Shown here: one piece after another, positions 1-11,209 of the stretch
How the letters are laid out: each line of letters opens with the position of its first letter
Numbering within the stretch: the stretch's first letter is position 1
DNA from: Telopea speciosissima
Lineage: Eukaryota > Streptophyta > Magnoliopsida > Proteales > Proteaceae
Assembly (NCBI RefSeq): GCF_018873765.1
Contig: NC_057925.1
Span: 636,927-700,926 of the forward strand
Direction of reading: 5' to 3'
Length of the DNA: 64,000 nucleotides
Made by a program: the position numbers and the translations under genes
The notes under the pieces: model-generated
What the model was told of the DNA's origin: nothing
Databases searched by the model: none
Seen by the model: the letters and a program-made list of their open reading frames with translations, nothing else

Positions 1-2756
1 ATTGAGCTCTCTACTTTACTTGCTAGGGAAGAAAGTTTTCTCAAGTAAAGTCTAGAATCAAGTGGTTGGAGCTGGGAGACTCGAATACTGCCTATTTTCA
101 TCGGTCTGTGAAAGCCAGAGCTAATGCAAACTCCATCTCTCAGCTCACTTGCCCGGATGGTTCTCTTGTCACTTCAGTGGATGGTATCAAGGACTTGGCT
201 GTCCAGCATTTTAAGGACCTTTTCACCAACCATCAGGTGAACCTTCCCCCCATTCCTTATCATCTACTCAACAAGTTTGTTGCCCCAGAGCTGCATGCTT
301 CTCTGTCTGCCATTCCTACTTAAGAAGAAATTATTGAAGCAGTTCACTCCCTCAAGGTGAATGGGGCTCCGGGTCCCGATGGCTTTAGTATGGGCTTCTT
401 TCTTGCTTGCTGGGATATCATTAAATCTGGTCTCATTGCCGCCATTAAAAGTTTCTTCTTCAACCCCGGTCAGATCAAGAGCATTAATCACACTTTTCTT
501 TGTCTCATCCCCAAAAAGGAAGGGGCTAATGTTATGAATGACTTCAGACCCATTGCCCTGTGCAGTCTGCTTTACAAGTTTATAGCCAAGATTCTTGCTC
601 ATAGATTAAAAGGAGTTGTGGATTCGCTAGTCAGTGACAACCAGTCTGCCTTTATTCCGGGTAGAAATATTGCGGACAACATCCTCCTTAGCCATGACAT
701 TGTGAGAGGTTTTCACAGGAAAAGCCATGCCCCCTCTATCCTTATGAAGATCGACATTCACAAGGCTTTTGACTCTCTCAAGTGGGACTTCATAGCCCAT
801 GTCTTGACCAAGATGGGGTTCCCTTTGATCTTTGTCAGCTGGATTACCTCTTGCATCTCTTCCACTATGTTCTCAGTCCTGGTGAATGGCAGCCCTGCTG
901 GTTACTTTGGAGCTTCAGTGGGGATTCGTCAAGGCTGTCCACTTTCCCCTTACTTATTTACTTTGGCCTTGGAAGTCCTCTCCAGAGATATCCAGATATG
1001 TACTGATCAGATGCTCATCTCGCCGATGCCCAAGTGCAAAGCTCTCAAGCTTACTCACTTGGCCTTTGCAGACGACTTGATGTTTTTCTCCAAGGCCTTG
1101 ATCAGCTCGCTTGAGTCTTTTTTGCTTTGCCTCCAGCACTTCCATGAGCTCTCAGGTTTGCGCATCAACCCGGCCAAGTCTCTACTGTTCTTTGCGGGAG
1201 TTTTTGAGTTTCACAAACCTGCCTTCCTGGAGAAATCTGGTTTTCTTGAAGGGCATCTCCCAGTCAAATACCTGGGTCTCCCTCTGATTCCAGCTAGGCT
1301 CTCTGCTCATCACTGTTCCCTTATGCTTGATCTCATTAGGAAGAAGCTCCAGCTCTGGAAAGGCAAGCTTCTATCCTATGCTGGCAGACTGGTTCTCATC
1401 AAATCAGTCCTGGATTCGTCTTATATTTATTGGTCCGGCATCTTTGGGCTCCCCCAATCAGTTATTAAATCTAAACAGTCCCTCATGGCCTCTTTTCCGT
1501 GGAAGGGTAATGATTCTGCTAGATTTCTGCATCTTATCAGCTGGGCAGCCGTGTGTCTCCCAAAAAAAGGAGGAGGGCTTGGTATCCGAAGAATAAAAGA
1601 AGTGAATTCAGCAGGTATCATCAAGCTCATTTGGAAGATAGCCTCAAAGCAGAAAAGTATTTGGGTTGATTGGTTATATTCAGGCCTGCTCCGTCAAGAC
1701 TCTATCTGGATAGTCTCAGCCTCCTGTGACTCCTCTTGGGTCTGGTGTAAGATTCTTGCTAGTCGGCATCTGGTCCTCCATGTCATTCACTCCAGTATTG
1801 GTGATGGGTTATCCTCTTACTTGTGGTTGGACCACTGACACCCTATGGGAATTCTTCTCCACTTGGTCACTCCGAGAACTATTTATGCTTATGGTCTCAA
1901 CAAGCTCTCCTTAGTGGCTGATATCATTGACTAAGCTGGCTGGGCTCCTCCTCCTTCTTCCTCCACCTCCCTTGGCCTTATATGGAACGGGTTTCCTTCT
2001 ATTTCAAGAAGGCCTGCTCCTAGAGGTGATTTTGTTACTTGGAAGACCAACAACTCTTGTTCTTTCTCTTCCAAGGCTGCCTAGAATCTCATCCGGCTTC
2101 AAGGCCCGCTGGTCCCGTGGCGCAAGCTTCTTTGGTTCAAGCATCATATTCCTTGGCACTACTTCACCGCTTGGCGCATCTTCAACAAATGTTTACCAAC
2201 TCAGTCTTTTCTTCGTTCCAGACAGATCCTTGTTTCTCCTGCTTGCTGCCTCTGTTGGAACAATTCTGAAGACTTGGATCACCTCTTTTTTGATTGCCCT
2301 ACTGCTTCTGCCATCTGGAAAGGAATCTTGTCTAAGTATTGGCCTGGCCGCAGAAGAATCCTCCCTTTCTCAAGGGAATGGATCTGGATCAACATGACCT
2401 TCGTTGGCAATTCTATTTGCGACTCAGTCGGCAAATTAGCTTTTTGTGCTACTCTCAACCACATTTGGATGGAGCGCAATATCAGGAAATGGACCTCCAA
2501 CTCTCGCTCTTTCCAGAAGATTTGGGATTCCATTTCCTTTGAAATCAAAGCAAAGTTATCGCTAGCTCCTCCTTCTAGTTGTTTTGACACCCCAAGGAAT
2601 AAGCTCATTGTTGATTCCTGGGGCCTTTCAAATGTTTCTTTTGTTGCTTCAGCCGGCCGCTAGCCAAGCTTTTATTTTTCTTTCTTCCCTTCGGGACCCC
2701 TTGTTTCCCTTTTCCCTTTTGGTAATGAAATTCTTATTCACCCAAAAAAAAAAAAA
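1..2756 (+). mobile_element. L1-type LINE retrotransposon, 5' end outside window, decayed
   Basis: Non-LTR retrotransposon in forward orientation. The window opens between the endonuclease and reverse transcriptase regions of its ORF2. It ends in a 3' UTR and a run of about 14 A at 2743-2756, the expected poly(A) tail. No LTRs are present. The tail abuts the tail of an RTE element on the opposite strand, so one of the two probably inserted next to, or into, the other's tail. Family assignment rests on the reverse transcriptase and the C-terminal zinc-binding (zf-RVT type) region. Confidence 0.9.
66..2663 (+). pseudogene. L1-type LINE ORF2: reverse transcriptase plus zf-RVT region, broken
   Basis: Encodes the reverse transcriptase that would copy the element's own RNA at the target site. 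The frame from 66 runs into a TAA at 321-323 and resumes in the same frame to a TGA at 1836-1838. Recognisable RT features are a fingers/palm segment around 540-780 (DFRPIALCSLLYK, FIPGRNIADNILL), the RQGCPLSPYLF block near 930, and the catalytic FADD box near 1065. Between 1839 and 2273 the reading frame slips. The original frame returns at 2274 with the cysteine-rich terminal region (DHLFFDCPTASAIWKGIL). The stop codons and frame breaks make it non-functional. The endonuclease part lies left of the window. Confidence 0.88.
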
Positions 2757-2954
2757 ACTTTTGCAACAACAACAACCACAACAACAACAATCATAACCTT
2801 ATCCCAACTAAATGGGGTTGGCTACATGGATCCGATAGAGGCTATGACAGTAAAAGAAATAAGAGAAATAAAAAGAAGTAAAAGGAAGAAGAATAGAAAA
2901 TAAGTAAAAGAAAAGTCAACGCATTAGTCAAAGCAGCATCCCAGGAACATTCCC

Positions 2955-5837
2955 CTACATGGGGTCGGCTACTCGGGTCCTTGTCCTCCAAACCACTCTA
3001 TCTGCGGTCATACTAGGATTGAGCCCTACTACATGCATATCCTTTCTTACCACTTCTCCAATAGTCATCTTAGGCCTGCCCCTACCTCTTTTAGCTCCTT
3101 CAAACTGAATCTGGTCACTCTTCCTTACCGGTGCATCCATGGGTCTCCGTTGGACATGACCATACTACTTCAAGCGGTTCTCACGAAGTTTGTCCTGGAT
3201 TGGTGCGACTCTCAATTTGGTTCTAATACAATCATTCTGTACTCTATCTCTCCTGGTCTTGCCACACATCCTCCTCAACATCCTCATCTCCGCTACACTC
3301 ATCTTATCTATATTTCTCTTCTTAACTGCCCAACATTCCGCTCCATAAGTCATGGCTGGTCTTATAACTGTTCTGTAGAATTTCTCCTTAAGCTTAATAG
3401 GCATGCGTTTGTCACATAACACTCCCAATGCACCTCTCCACTTCATCCATCTTACTGTAATTCTGTGGGAGACATCATCCTCTATATCACCTTCTTTGTT
3501 AATGGTTGACCCCAAGTATCTAAAGCATTCACTTTGTGGTAGCTCTTGCTTCTCAAGTTTCACCACTTCATCACCTCTCCTGGTTTGGCTGAAGTTACAC
3601 ATCATATACTCTGCCTTTGTTCTGCTTAACTTAAAGCTTCGTGATTCCAAGCTTGATCTCCATAACTCCAGCTTTGCATTAATCCCTTCCACTGTTTCAT
3701 CCATCAAATTAATATCATCAGCGAAAAACATACACCAAGGGACCTCATCTTGGATGTGCCTGGTTAAATCATCCATTATGAGTGCAAACAAATAAGGGCT
3801 TAGAGCAGATCCTTGATGTAACCCAATTGTAATAGGGAATTCACTACTTTGGCCCTTTGCAGTTTTGACACTCGTCACTACACCCTCATACATGTCCTTG
3901 ATTATATCCACATAGTTACTTGAGCTTGTTCTCTTCTCTAGGACATGCCAAATGAGCTCTCTAGGGACTCTATCATAGGCCTTTTCTAGGTCGATAAAGA
4001 TCATATGGAGGTTCCTCTTGTAAGCTCTAAATATTTCCATAAGTCTCCTTAAAAGGTAAATAGCTTCTGTCGTAGATCTCCCAGACATAAAACCAAATTG
4101 GTTCTCTGATATAATAGTGTCTCTTCTTAAGTGGACTCCAATGATTTTTTCCTAAAGTTTCATAGATGATTCATTAGTTTTATGCCTCTATAGTTATTGC
4201 AGTTCTGAATGTTACCTTTATTCTTATAAATCGGGACAATAGTGCTTCTCCTCCACTCATTTGGCATTTTCTTTGTACTCAAAATCTTGTTAAACAACTT
4301 CGTTAGCCAAGATATCCCCCGTGCTCCTAAGCTCTTCCACACTTCAATTGGGATCTCATCCGGACCCGGTGATTTCCCTACCTTTATCTTTCATAGGGCC
4401 TCTTTAACCTCGGCCTCACCAACTCGTTGTAGATGTCCATGACGTGGGTTGGCTTCAAGACTATTCCTCTCTACTTCCGAAACCATCCTTCGGACGAGGT
4501 AGCTTCATTAAGTAGGTTGTAAAAATATTCACCCCATCTCTCCATAATGTCCTCATCTCGTATTAGTACTCTACCATCCTCGCTCTTGATGCATCTAACA
4601 TGGTCCAAATCTCCGCTCTTCCTTTCTCTTATTTTGGTTATCCGATAAATTGTATTTTTCTCTTCCTATGTATTAAGTCTCTTATAGAGGTCATCATATT
4701 TCTTCGCTCTTGCTTTCCCCACAATCTTCCGAGCTTCTTTTCTGGCTTTAGTCCTTTGCCAAGTCTTAAAATGAACTTTCTTAGTCTTAATGGCTGTTTG
4801 AACCTCGTCATCCCACCACCAGGTCTCTCTAGGGGCCAAACACATACCTTTTGAAATCCCTAGGACTTCTTTAGCAACCTTCTTTATACAAGTCGTCATC
4901 TCATTCCACATCTCGTTGGTATCTCCCTTAAAATCCCACTTTCCTTGTAGTGCTACTTTACTGCTAAATGACTCTAGGAGAACTCCTTGAAGTCGCCTCC
5001 ATCTTATCTTAAGGCAAACCTGTTTCGCCTTCTTACGTTGCCTCGTACAAAGGTACATATACAAGACCATCAGTCTATGTTGGGCGGTTAAGCTCTCTCT
5101 TGGTATAACCTTACAGTCCTTGCATAAAAGTCTGTCAGACCTTGTCAGGAAAAAATCTATTTGGCTTGCATGTTGCCCACTCTTGTAAGTAACTAAATGC
5201 TCATCTCTCTTTTTAAAAAAGGTATTTGCAATGCACAGGTCAAACGCTATTGCGAAGTCTAACACTGAGATCCCCTCTTCATTCCTCTCTCCAACTCTGT
5301 AACCTTCGTGAGCCTCTTCAAAGCCTATACAGTCCCTACCCACATGTCTGTTAAGGTCTCCTCCGATAATAATTTTCTCTCCCAGACCAAAACCATGCAC
5401 TAATCCATCCTTGTGTTCCCAGAATTGTAATTTAACACTCTCATCCAAACCTGCTTGGGGTGCGTACGCGCTAACAATGTTGATAACCTCGTTGTCTAGC
5501 ACCAACTTGATAGATATGATCCTATCTCCAAATCTTTTAACATCCGCTACTTCGTTCTTAACTCTTAAAGGTCTTTGTCCACAACTATGCCCACTCCACC
5601 TCTCCCGCTTTCGTCTCCCAAGTACCATAGTTTGAAGTCATCTAACGTCTTGGCTTTGTGACCCTTCCATCTTGTTTCTTGAATGCATGCAACATTAATC
5701 CTTCTTCGCCGCTTAGTATCTATCAACTCCATACTCTTACCCGTCAAAGAACCGATGTTCCAGGATGCAAATCTTATCCTACACTTATGAACAAGATTAG
5801 TACTGAAAGACATGATATAAGACAAGATAAGGGACAA
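2955..5837 (-). pseudogene. RTE LINE polyprotein: endonuclease and reverse transcriptase, frame-broken
   Basis: The N-terminal part (5837-4666) is an apurinic-like EEP endonuclease. It starts with RIRFASWNIGSLTGKS, then has IQETRWKG, the SAYAPQAG block and GGDLNRHVGRD, all hallmarks of this nuclease fold. A frame change lies near 5570-5630. The reverse transcriptase follows in pieces: 4342-4160 (PIYKNKGNIQNCNNYRGIKL) and 4088-3165 (MIFIDLEKAYDRVPRE, HQGSALSPYLF, catalytic FADD). A short C-terminal tail lies at 3140-2955. At least three frame breaks and several stops separate the pieces, so no intact polyprotein can be made. Confidence 0.85.
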
Positions 5838-6049
5838 TCAAAAGATAGTAGGATCCATGCAAAAGGGATTGGCTGGATAGAATATAGTGCCGGCTGCCTA
5901 CCTGATGCACTAGTATAGGATAAATACTATATAATATAAAGGTGTGATTTAAAAAGAAATATGGTTAATAGAGTAAAGTAACAGAGCAAAGTGAGCTATG
6001 CACGGCATATGCACAAGAATCAATTAAAAAAATAAATACAAATATGAGG

Positions 6050-6440
6050 GGTGAACAGTAGACAGCAAACTGGGTGTTAGAATAATATAAAGTACACAAG
6101 GGGAATTAGAAGCAACAATGGAAAGAATAATACATAGCAACAATGTAAAAACAATGTATAGCAGAATAGGTAATAGAACAGGGTAATAGAAGCAATAAAC
6201 AGTAAACAACAAAACAAGGTGTTTGAATAGTAAACAGCAAACAAGGTGTTAGAATAATATAAAGCACACAGGGGGAATAGAAGCAACAATGGAAAGAATG
6301 ATATATAGCAACAATGGAAAGAATAATATATAGCAACAATGTAAAAACAATGTATTGCAAAATAGGTAATAGAACAGGGTAATATAAGCAGCAATGTAAT
6401 AGGACAATATATATCAGAGCAAGGAAATATACAGCAAAAC
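6050..6440. repeat. Imperfect tandem repeat of about 175 bp, A-rich
   Basis: Two diverged copies of a block lie at about 6055-6195 and 6230-6395. Both contain GTGTTAGAATAATATAAAG, AGAAGCAACAATGGAAAG, AACAATGTAAAAACAATG and AATAGGTAATAGAACAGGG. Shorter internal duplications of AGCAACAATGGAAAGAAT also occur. The block directly precedes the RTE endonuclease ORF on the minus strand and may be part of that element's 5' UTR. Open frames here encode only low-complexity hydrophobic peptides and are not called. Confidence 0.7.
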
Positions 6441-6576
6441 AGGGTAAAATAACAATACACCGCATAGACAAAGATCCTTCACAGCTATAACAGGGCCAGC
6501 AATTACCAGAGTTCAACTAGTATAGGGTAAAATATGGTTTACCAGGTTTGCCGGGAGGCAAGCCACAGTTAAAAAA

Positions 6577-6577
<1 letters not shown>

Positions 6578-6609
<32 letters not shown>

Positions 6610-6610
6610 A
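6578..6610. repeat. AAT/AAAT microsatellite
   Basis: A run of AAT triplets passing into AAAT units. It lies just outside the presumed RTE 5' limit and has no coding potential. Confidence 0.9.
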
Positions 6611-6614
6611 AAGA

Positions 6615-7070
6615 CAAAAATCAGACTATGTTCAGGTGTGGGGGAAGTTGAGGCTGAGAGTGGGGGTGTGATGAGGGGGTGGATTGGAGTGGATGAGAGA
6701 AAATCGTGGGTTGAGAGATATGCTGTTGTTAACTTTTGCATTGGCTAAATTATTTGTTGCTGATTACTTGTAAATTTTGTGTAGTGTAAGTTATTTTATA
6801 CTATTTACATCATTTATGTGAATAATACATTTAATTTTTTTAAAATTGACCTCATATTAGTCGGGCATGTGCCTCACACTTCAGATGCTAGGAGACCTTC
6901 GCAGCTTGCGTACACCTTTTGTTTAAATATCTTTGCTAGCTTGTAATTATGTGAGACCCATGATGATACAGATGTTGAATATTCATGTTGACGAGATACA
7001 ATGTTAACAGTATGGTGTTTCTGAACGGTCTTATTATTTAAGATGTTGATAATTACGTATTTGTTTCTTA
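6615..7070. other. Non-coding stretch
   Basis: GT-rich then AT-rich sequence with no convincing exon. It could hold intron or upstream exons of the putative gene that follows. Confidence 0.4.
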
Positions 7071-7071
7071 G

Positions 7072-8413
7072 GGGAAATGAACAATGCTCTTTTACAGGGC
7101 CATAAGGATAGTATTGATGATGTGGGTTCCACGTCAGCTGCTGATGCTTTACAATTGAAGTCATGTATTGGCAAATCTTTTCAGGTTGTTGATGTAAGTA
7201 CCAAGCATATGTCTTCTTTGTTTCATACTTGCCTCTATTCATTACATACTGTGATATTTAAACACAACAATTCCGTTATGATTTGTGATTGGTCCCCCTC
7301 TCATTCTCTGTAGAAGGCTCAAATTTCGATTCAGCTCAGAAAAATAACAATCTGCTGTTGCAATTGAAAATTTAACTGGAATAACATAAAGTGCATTCAT
7401 CTTTTGGTGATAAATCAGATGCAAAATCTCTGGTAAAGCACAAATCTTTGATTTATTTTGGTTTATTAAAGGGTAAATGTCCATTGAAATGTTTTCATTT
7501 CCAAAGAGATGTAACAATCAGGGGCATCTTAGGAATCTTGAAACAAGGACTTCTTTCCTAGGATTTAATTGATGATCTTACCAGATGAAATACAAGATTC
7601 CATGGTTTTGACAGCGTCATGTTATTCAAGATAACCAATTCTTAATAATGGGTCCCTAATATGATTTTCTTACTATGTTATTTTAATGCTTCGAAACAGG
7701 AGCCATACTTGTGTCTGACTCTTCATGTTGAAGAACAAAATACAATGCCCGATAAACTTGCAGTTGAGTTATTTAAATATTTTATTTTTGCTGAAGGGGT
7801 TCAACTGTTATGGAGGTATGTTGGCACAACGCTTTCAGGGATCCTGTTTTGGTACTGGAGGCAATCCTCCTCTTGATCTTTTCCTACTAGTAGGTGAAGT
7901 GTGTGACTGTTGTTGATACCATGGAAAATTAGTTGCACTATTCCAGTAACCACTCAGAAAAGTTTGGACCACTTGATCTGGTGGCTGAGAAATTTACATA
8001 AAAGTGAAAGGAAAGGGAGTGCATTGTCTCCCAAACTGTTTTTCAATAAGTTATAGTCTGATCCCAGGGTTAGAAAACTTTGTAGAAGCACTCTCAACTC
8101 AACTAAAGCTTATCATAACTAAATGGGGTTGGCAGTTACAGTCTGCATGATCGATGAATCAAGACCTTAAACAAGGATAGGTGGTCAAAGAAGCCTGCCT
8201 GTGGTTCCTGTGCTGAACCCAATATCTAAAGTAGTAAATTACTGTCTATAGCAATTACAGAATATCAGAAGATTTGGAAGCACATATCCTAATTTCCCAG
8301 TGGTTTTCAGTCTGTAGATAGTCTCAGCTGTACTGAAAGTACGTCTACTTTGGTTTTGTTCTCATTAATGCTTTTGCATCTTTATGTCGTACATGCAGGA
8401 AGAGAGTGCACTA
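7072..8413 (+). CDS. Possible 3'-terminal exons of an unidentified plant gene
   Basis: I do not recognise the protein. Exon-like piece 1 follows an acceptor-like TTTCTTAG near 7070 and ends at a strong donor (GAT|GTAAGTA) at 7193. Piece 2 runs from an acceptor (AAACAG|GAG at 7700) to a donor-like AG|GTATGT near 7815, and reads EPYLCLTLHVEEQNTMPDKL onward without a stop. A possible last exon follows the acceptor TGCAG|GAAGAG at 8399 and stops within 15 bases. Splice phases agree across both introns (0, then 2). No start exon was found, and the model rests only on splice-site and frame consistency. It could equally be a gene relic. Confidence 0.35.
8107..8133 (-). repeat. Short RTE 3'-end-like remnant
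   Basis: The 27-bp segment containing ACTAAATGGGGTTGGC matches the 3' terminus of the RTE element at 2790-2822. No other part of the element is visible here, so it is a tiny relic or a chance match. Confidence 0.4.
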
Positions 8414-8419
8414 AACAAG

Positions 8420-9640
8420 CCGTAGAGTCATCCAATTTTGATATCCCAGAGTTGGAGTACATTGGTTGGTGAAGTCTTGACTCATTGGCATGCATGCATT
8501 CACCATTAGTTCGTATCCAATTTTTGTTCATTTCTACATTCAAATTGGGCCAGGTAGTGTACAGAAGTGGGCTTTGTACAGTTTACCAATTGTGCACCAT
8601 TCTTTTCCATGTGATCAAATGTGTTGATACCTTATTATCCAACATAGAGAGAGCCAGGGCTTCTTTTTGTTCACCAAGAATTTGCCATTATCGGAGATTC
8701 TCTGTTAGTGATGGTAGATTATGCTCTCCATTGGTAACTCAAATCTTGTCTGCCACTTTTGTGCACATGGATCTTGGCGGTGCCCTTGGATAGCAGCAGC
8801 AGCCTCCTAAATTGACATTGTTTGGACTTCGTCGCAAACTCGCAAACAGGAGCTCTCTTCTGGACTGCCCAGCTGCTATATTGTTAAGACTTAAATGTGG
8901 TCCAAATAGGGGAACTCCTGCGTAGAGCATTGGGGAATAGTGGGATGAGTGATGTTTTCAGGAATTAGATAGAAGAAACTCAACTTGATGGATGATTCTA
9001 CCCATCAAATCATTTCTATAGTAGTTAGAATGGAGATATGAGTTCTGATAGAAGGGGGTTGGGAGATGTATTGATCCCATAATTAATTATTCGACGACAA
9101 GTAGTAATTTGTTCCACTGATTGCCACCGTTTGCAGCACATAGAGGAAGTCTGAATTGGGGTCATACTTGATTGACTCTGATGATGAATGAATTGACAGT
9201 AGATCAGTTTGCAAATTGTAGTGAAATTTCAATTTATTAATTCCATCTGATTGCTTAGTCTAAACTTAAGTAAGTTCACAATGAACTTGTCTGAGGCGTA
9301 TGAAATCATGATTTCACCTGGCAATAGTGATGCCATTGCCATTACCATTACGTTAGAGGCAGACACCCCATCTCTTGTATATATAGAAAGTAATAACTTT
9401 CGTATATGTAGATTACCAGTCCAAGCACAGTTGAAACAGTCCTACAGAATGGAGGGCATCTGATTTATTTTCTTATTTCCATTCAATATGAGAGCAACTC
9501 TGAAAGCTTCTGATTTATAATGTGGTTGGAAAAAGAAACAATGTATATAGGTCGGGTCGTGGGTTTGTAAAAAGCTTTCTCAAGTTAGACGAATTCAGAC
9601 CATTTTGGTTTTTACAAAAATGATCAGATTATTAAAAAAT
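8420..9640. other. Non-coding stretch, no feature recognised
   Basis: It could include the 3' UTR of the preceding putative gene. The open frames here have no recognisable domain or splice context. Confidence 0.4.
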
Positions 9641-9762
9641 TGTTTTATTCAATATTTGATTGTGTAGACGGTATTTGAGAATGGTGCATTCGGAACACAT
9701 CATTTATACAAGTAAGATATTGATAAAATATCTCATGAAAATAATGAGAAACACCACATGAG

Positions 9763-9932
9763 GAGATGGAGAAATGGAATCGAGCAAGGACTGTGGCCTG
9801 GGGGAGTAGAGCGGTGGTTGAATGCGAGATCGTAAGGTTTTCTTTCTTTCCATCTCTGCGAATGAATGCCTTCAACACATGTTGGCCCAGGTAACTTGTC
9901 CCTACCACCACTAACACTCTCTTCCGATCCAT
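9763..9932 (-). pseudogene. Fragment of a Rossmann-fold NAD(P)-binding (RmlD/dTDP-dehydrorhamnose reductase-like) gene, first exon
   Basis: The minus-strand reading begins MDRKRVLVVVGTSYLGQHVL, which resembles the N-terminal nucleotide-binding strand and glycine loop of plant RmlD-like Rossmann proteins. The usual GGTGYLGQ loop is degraded to VGTSYLGQ. After about 25 codons the frame shifts, and the neighbouring frame continues with KPYDLAFNHRSTPPGHS, which matches the next segment of the same family. Only the first 55 or so residues are represented, with no later exons nearby. The frameshift, damaged glycine motif and truncation show a pseudogene fragment. Family assignment is from memory of the motif. 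Confidence 0.6.
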
Positions 9933-10039
9933 CTTTTACCCCTCCACTTTCCCAAGCCTTGTTATCCTGTGTGTAGATGCAGGAAGGTAATACGCTAATA
10001 TTAGTGCTCCCTAGCTCCTTCCTCAGCTGCAATTCTCAG

Positions 10040-10910
10040 ATGCAATGACCACCTGAACCGTTGATATTTGCTTGGACTTCCAAACTAACCAGTATCGAAA
10101 TCTGTCGGTGACCGTCACTCTCTTTAAACGCCGGGGTAGACCTGAAGATAAAGCGGGTAGTATAGCTCACTCCGGCTATGGGATGAGGGAACAAGAGAGA
10201 TGGAAGCAGGGTTTTTTATAAATTTTGAAGTGATTTTACTACCATTTTAGCTCTGGAATAGCAACGTTAGAGAACACGTGGTATTGAGTCAATGAGAGAA
10301 TCTCCCCTGCACAAATACCTTCGTCTTTATCACCACTTTGGTTCTGATACCATGGTCTCAACCAATCAACCCTTTGGCGGATATTTAGGTCATCTAGGAA
10401 AGCCTTCCTCGATGGCCATTATCCAGGAAACCATGACCTACTCTTTCTAATAATAATTGAGTCCAGAAACCCAACAACAAATGTTAGTAATAAGTAGGGC
10501 TGTTCTCACATAATCTCTATGTCCCATCTGTGTATGTGTGGTGGGTAGCACATTGACGTTTCCACCTTGGAAACTCTTTTGAGTCTCCGGCCAACAAAGT
10601 AGTAAGCTCAGCATGATAGTTAGCATCTTAGCACACTTGATCGATCACTACTTTGGTCCTTCTCCTCCTTTGTGCTTTTTCTGTCTTGCTGCCTTGGTAG
10701 TGAAAGTGATCTTCTTTATAGGAACTGAACACGCGTGGTCCTCACACATCTTCAACTCCAAGACCACCATGTTCTTGTTCTTATCTTCCATCATCATTCA
10801 TAGGCTCATACATCAGGCAAACTTCCTCCTCTATGTTCTTTACCTTTCTGTTAACCAAAATAAATTAAACTTTTTTTTAATGAAAAAAAATACTTTAAAA
10901 CTTTGAATCC
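10040..10910. other. Non-coding stretch, no feature recognised
   Basis: AT-rich sequence without a recognisable domain, terminal inverted repeats or splice-consistent exons. Confidence 0.4.
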
Positions 10911-10916
10911 TACAAT

Positions 10917-10990
10917 CCTTAATTAAAGTTGCAAGCCCAGTAAAGAGACCCTTCCTTAATTAAAATTGCAAGCCCAGTAAAGAGACCCTT
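10917..10990. repeat. 37-bp tandem duplication
   Basis: Two adjacent copies (10917-10953 and 10954-10990) contain TTGCAAGCCCAGTAAAGAGA and differ at one base. The near identity indicates a recent local duplication. Confidence 0.9.
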
Positions 10991-11026
10991 GTGTGTATGT
11001 GTATACACATATGCATATGAAAAAAT

Positions 11027-11201
11027 CTTGGGAAATAGTTTTCTGTACAGGAGTGTGGGCTACACTAGCACTCCTCTGTGTCTATCTCTCTCCTCCTCAA
11101 AACAAGAGACAGAGATGTCTTTTTATATTTAGAGGAGAGAGATGGACTCATGGGAGTGCTGGCGTAGGCCACACTCCCGTATAGAGAATTATCTCCCAAA
11201 A
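11027..11201. mobile_element. Foldback MITE, about 175 bp
   Basis: Nearly the whole segment is an inverted repeat. The left arm (11027-11096) with GGAGTGTGGGCTACACTAGC pairs with the right arm (11130-11201) containing GCTGGCGTAGGCCACACTCC. The loop is short. No coding capacity and no clear target duplication were seen. It is probably a non-autonomous DNA element. Confidence 0.75.
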
Positions 11202-11209
11202 ATCTTATT

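Larger units (their letters stand above)
2757..6530 (-). mobile_element. RTE-type LINE retrotransposon, near full length, decayed
   Basis: Read on the minus strand, the element has a 5' region (about 6530-5840), an endonuclease-reverse transcriptase ORF (5837-2955) and a 3' end with TTG repeats. On the plus strand the tail shows as the CAA-rich run at 2762-2792. The 3' terminal block, containing the reverse complement of CCCAACTAAATGGGGTTGGC, recurs in further copies at about 8110, 18090 and 55170. The short (TTG)n tail in place of poly(A) is typical of plant RTE elements. The 5' limit is uncertain because low-complexity repeats begin there. Confidence 0.85.

Noticed and set aside
264..602. 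Minus-strand 112-codon frame opposite the L1 ORF2
   Set aside because: Shadow of the LINE reverse transcriptase coding strand.
6050..6440. CRISPR-like array
   Set aside because: The repeats are long, imperfect and without regular spacers, and this is plant nuclear DNA.
6024..6516. Overlapping minus-strand open frames of 62-136 codons rich in Leu, Ile, Phe and Cys, looking like a membrane protein
   Set aside because: They arise from an A-rich tandem repeat; the same composition gives long open frames in several registers, and there is no domain or splice context.
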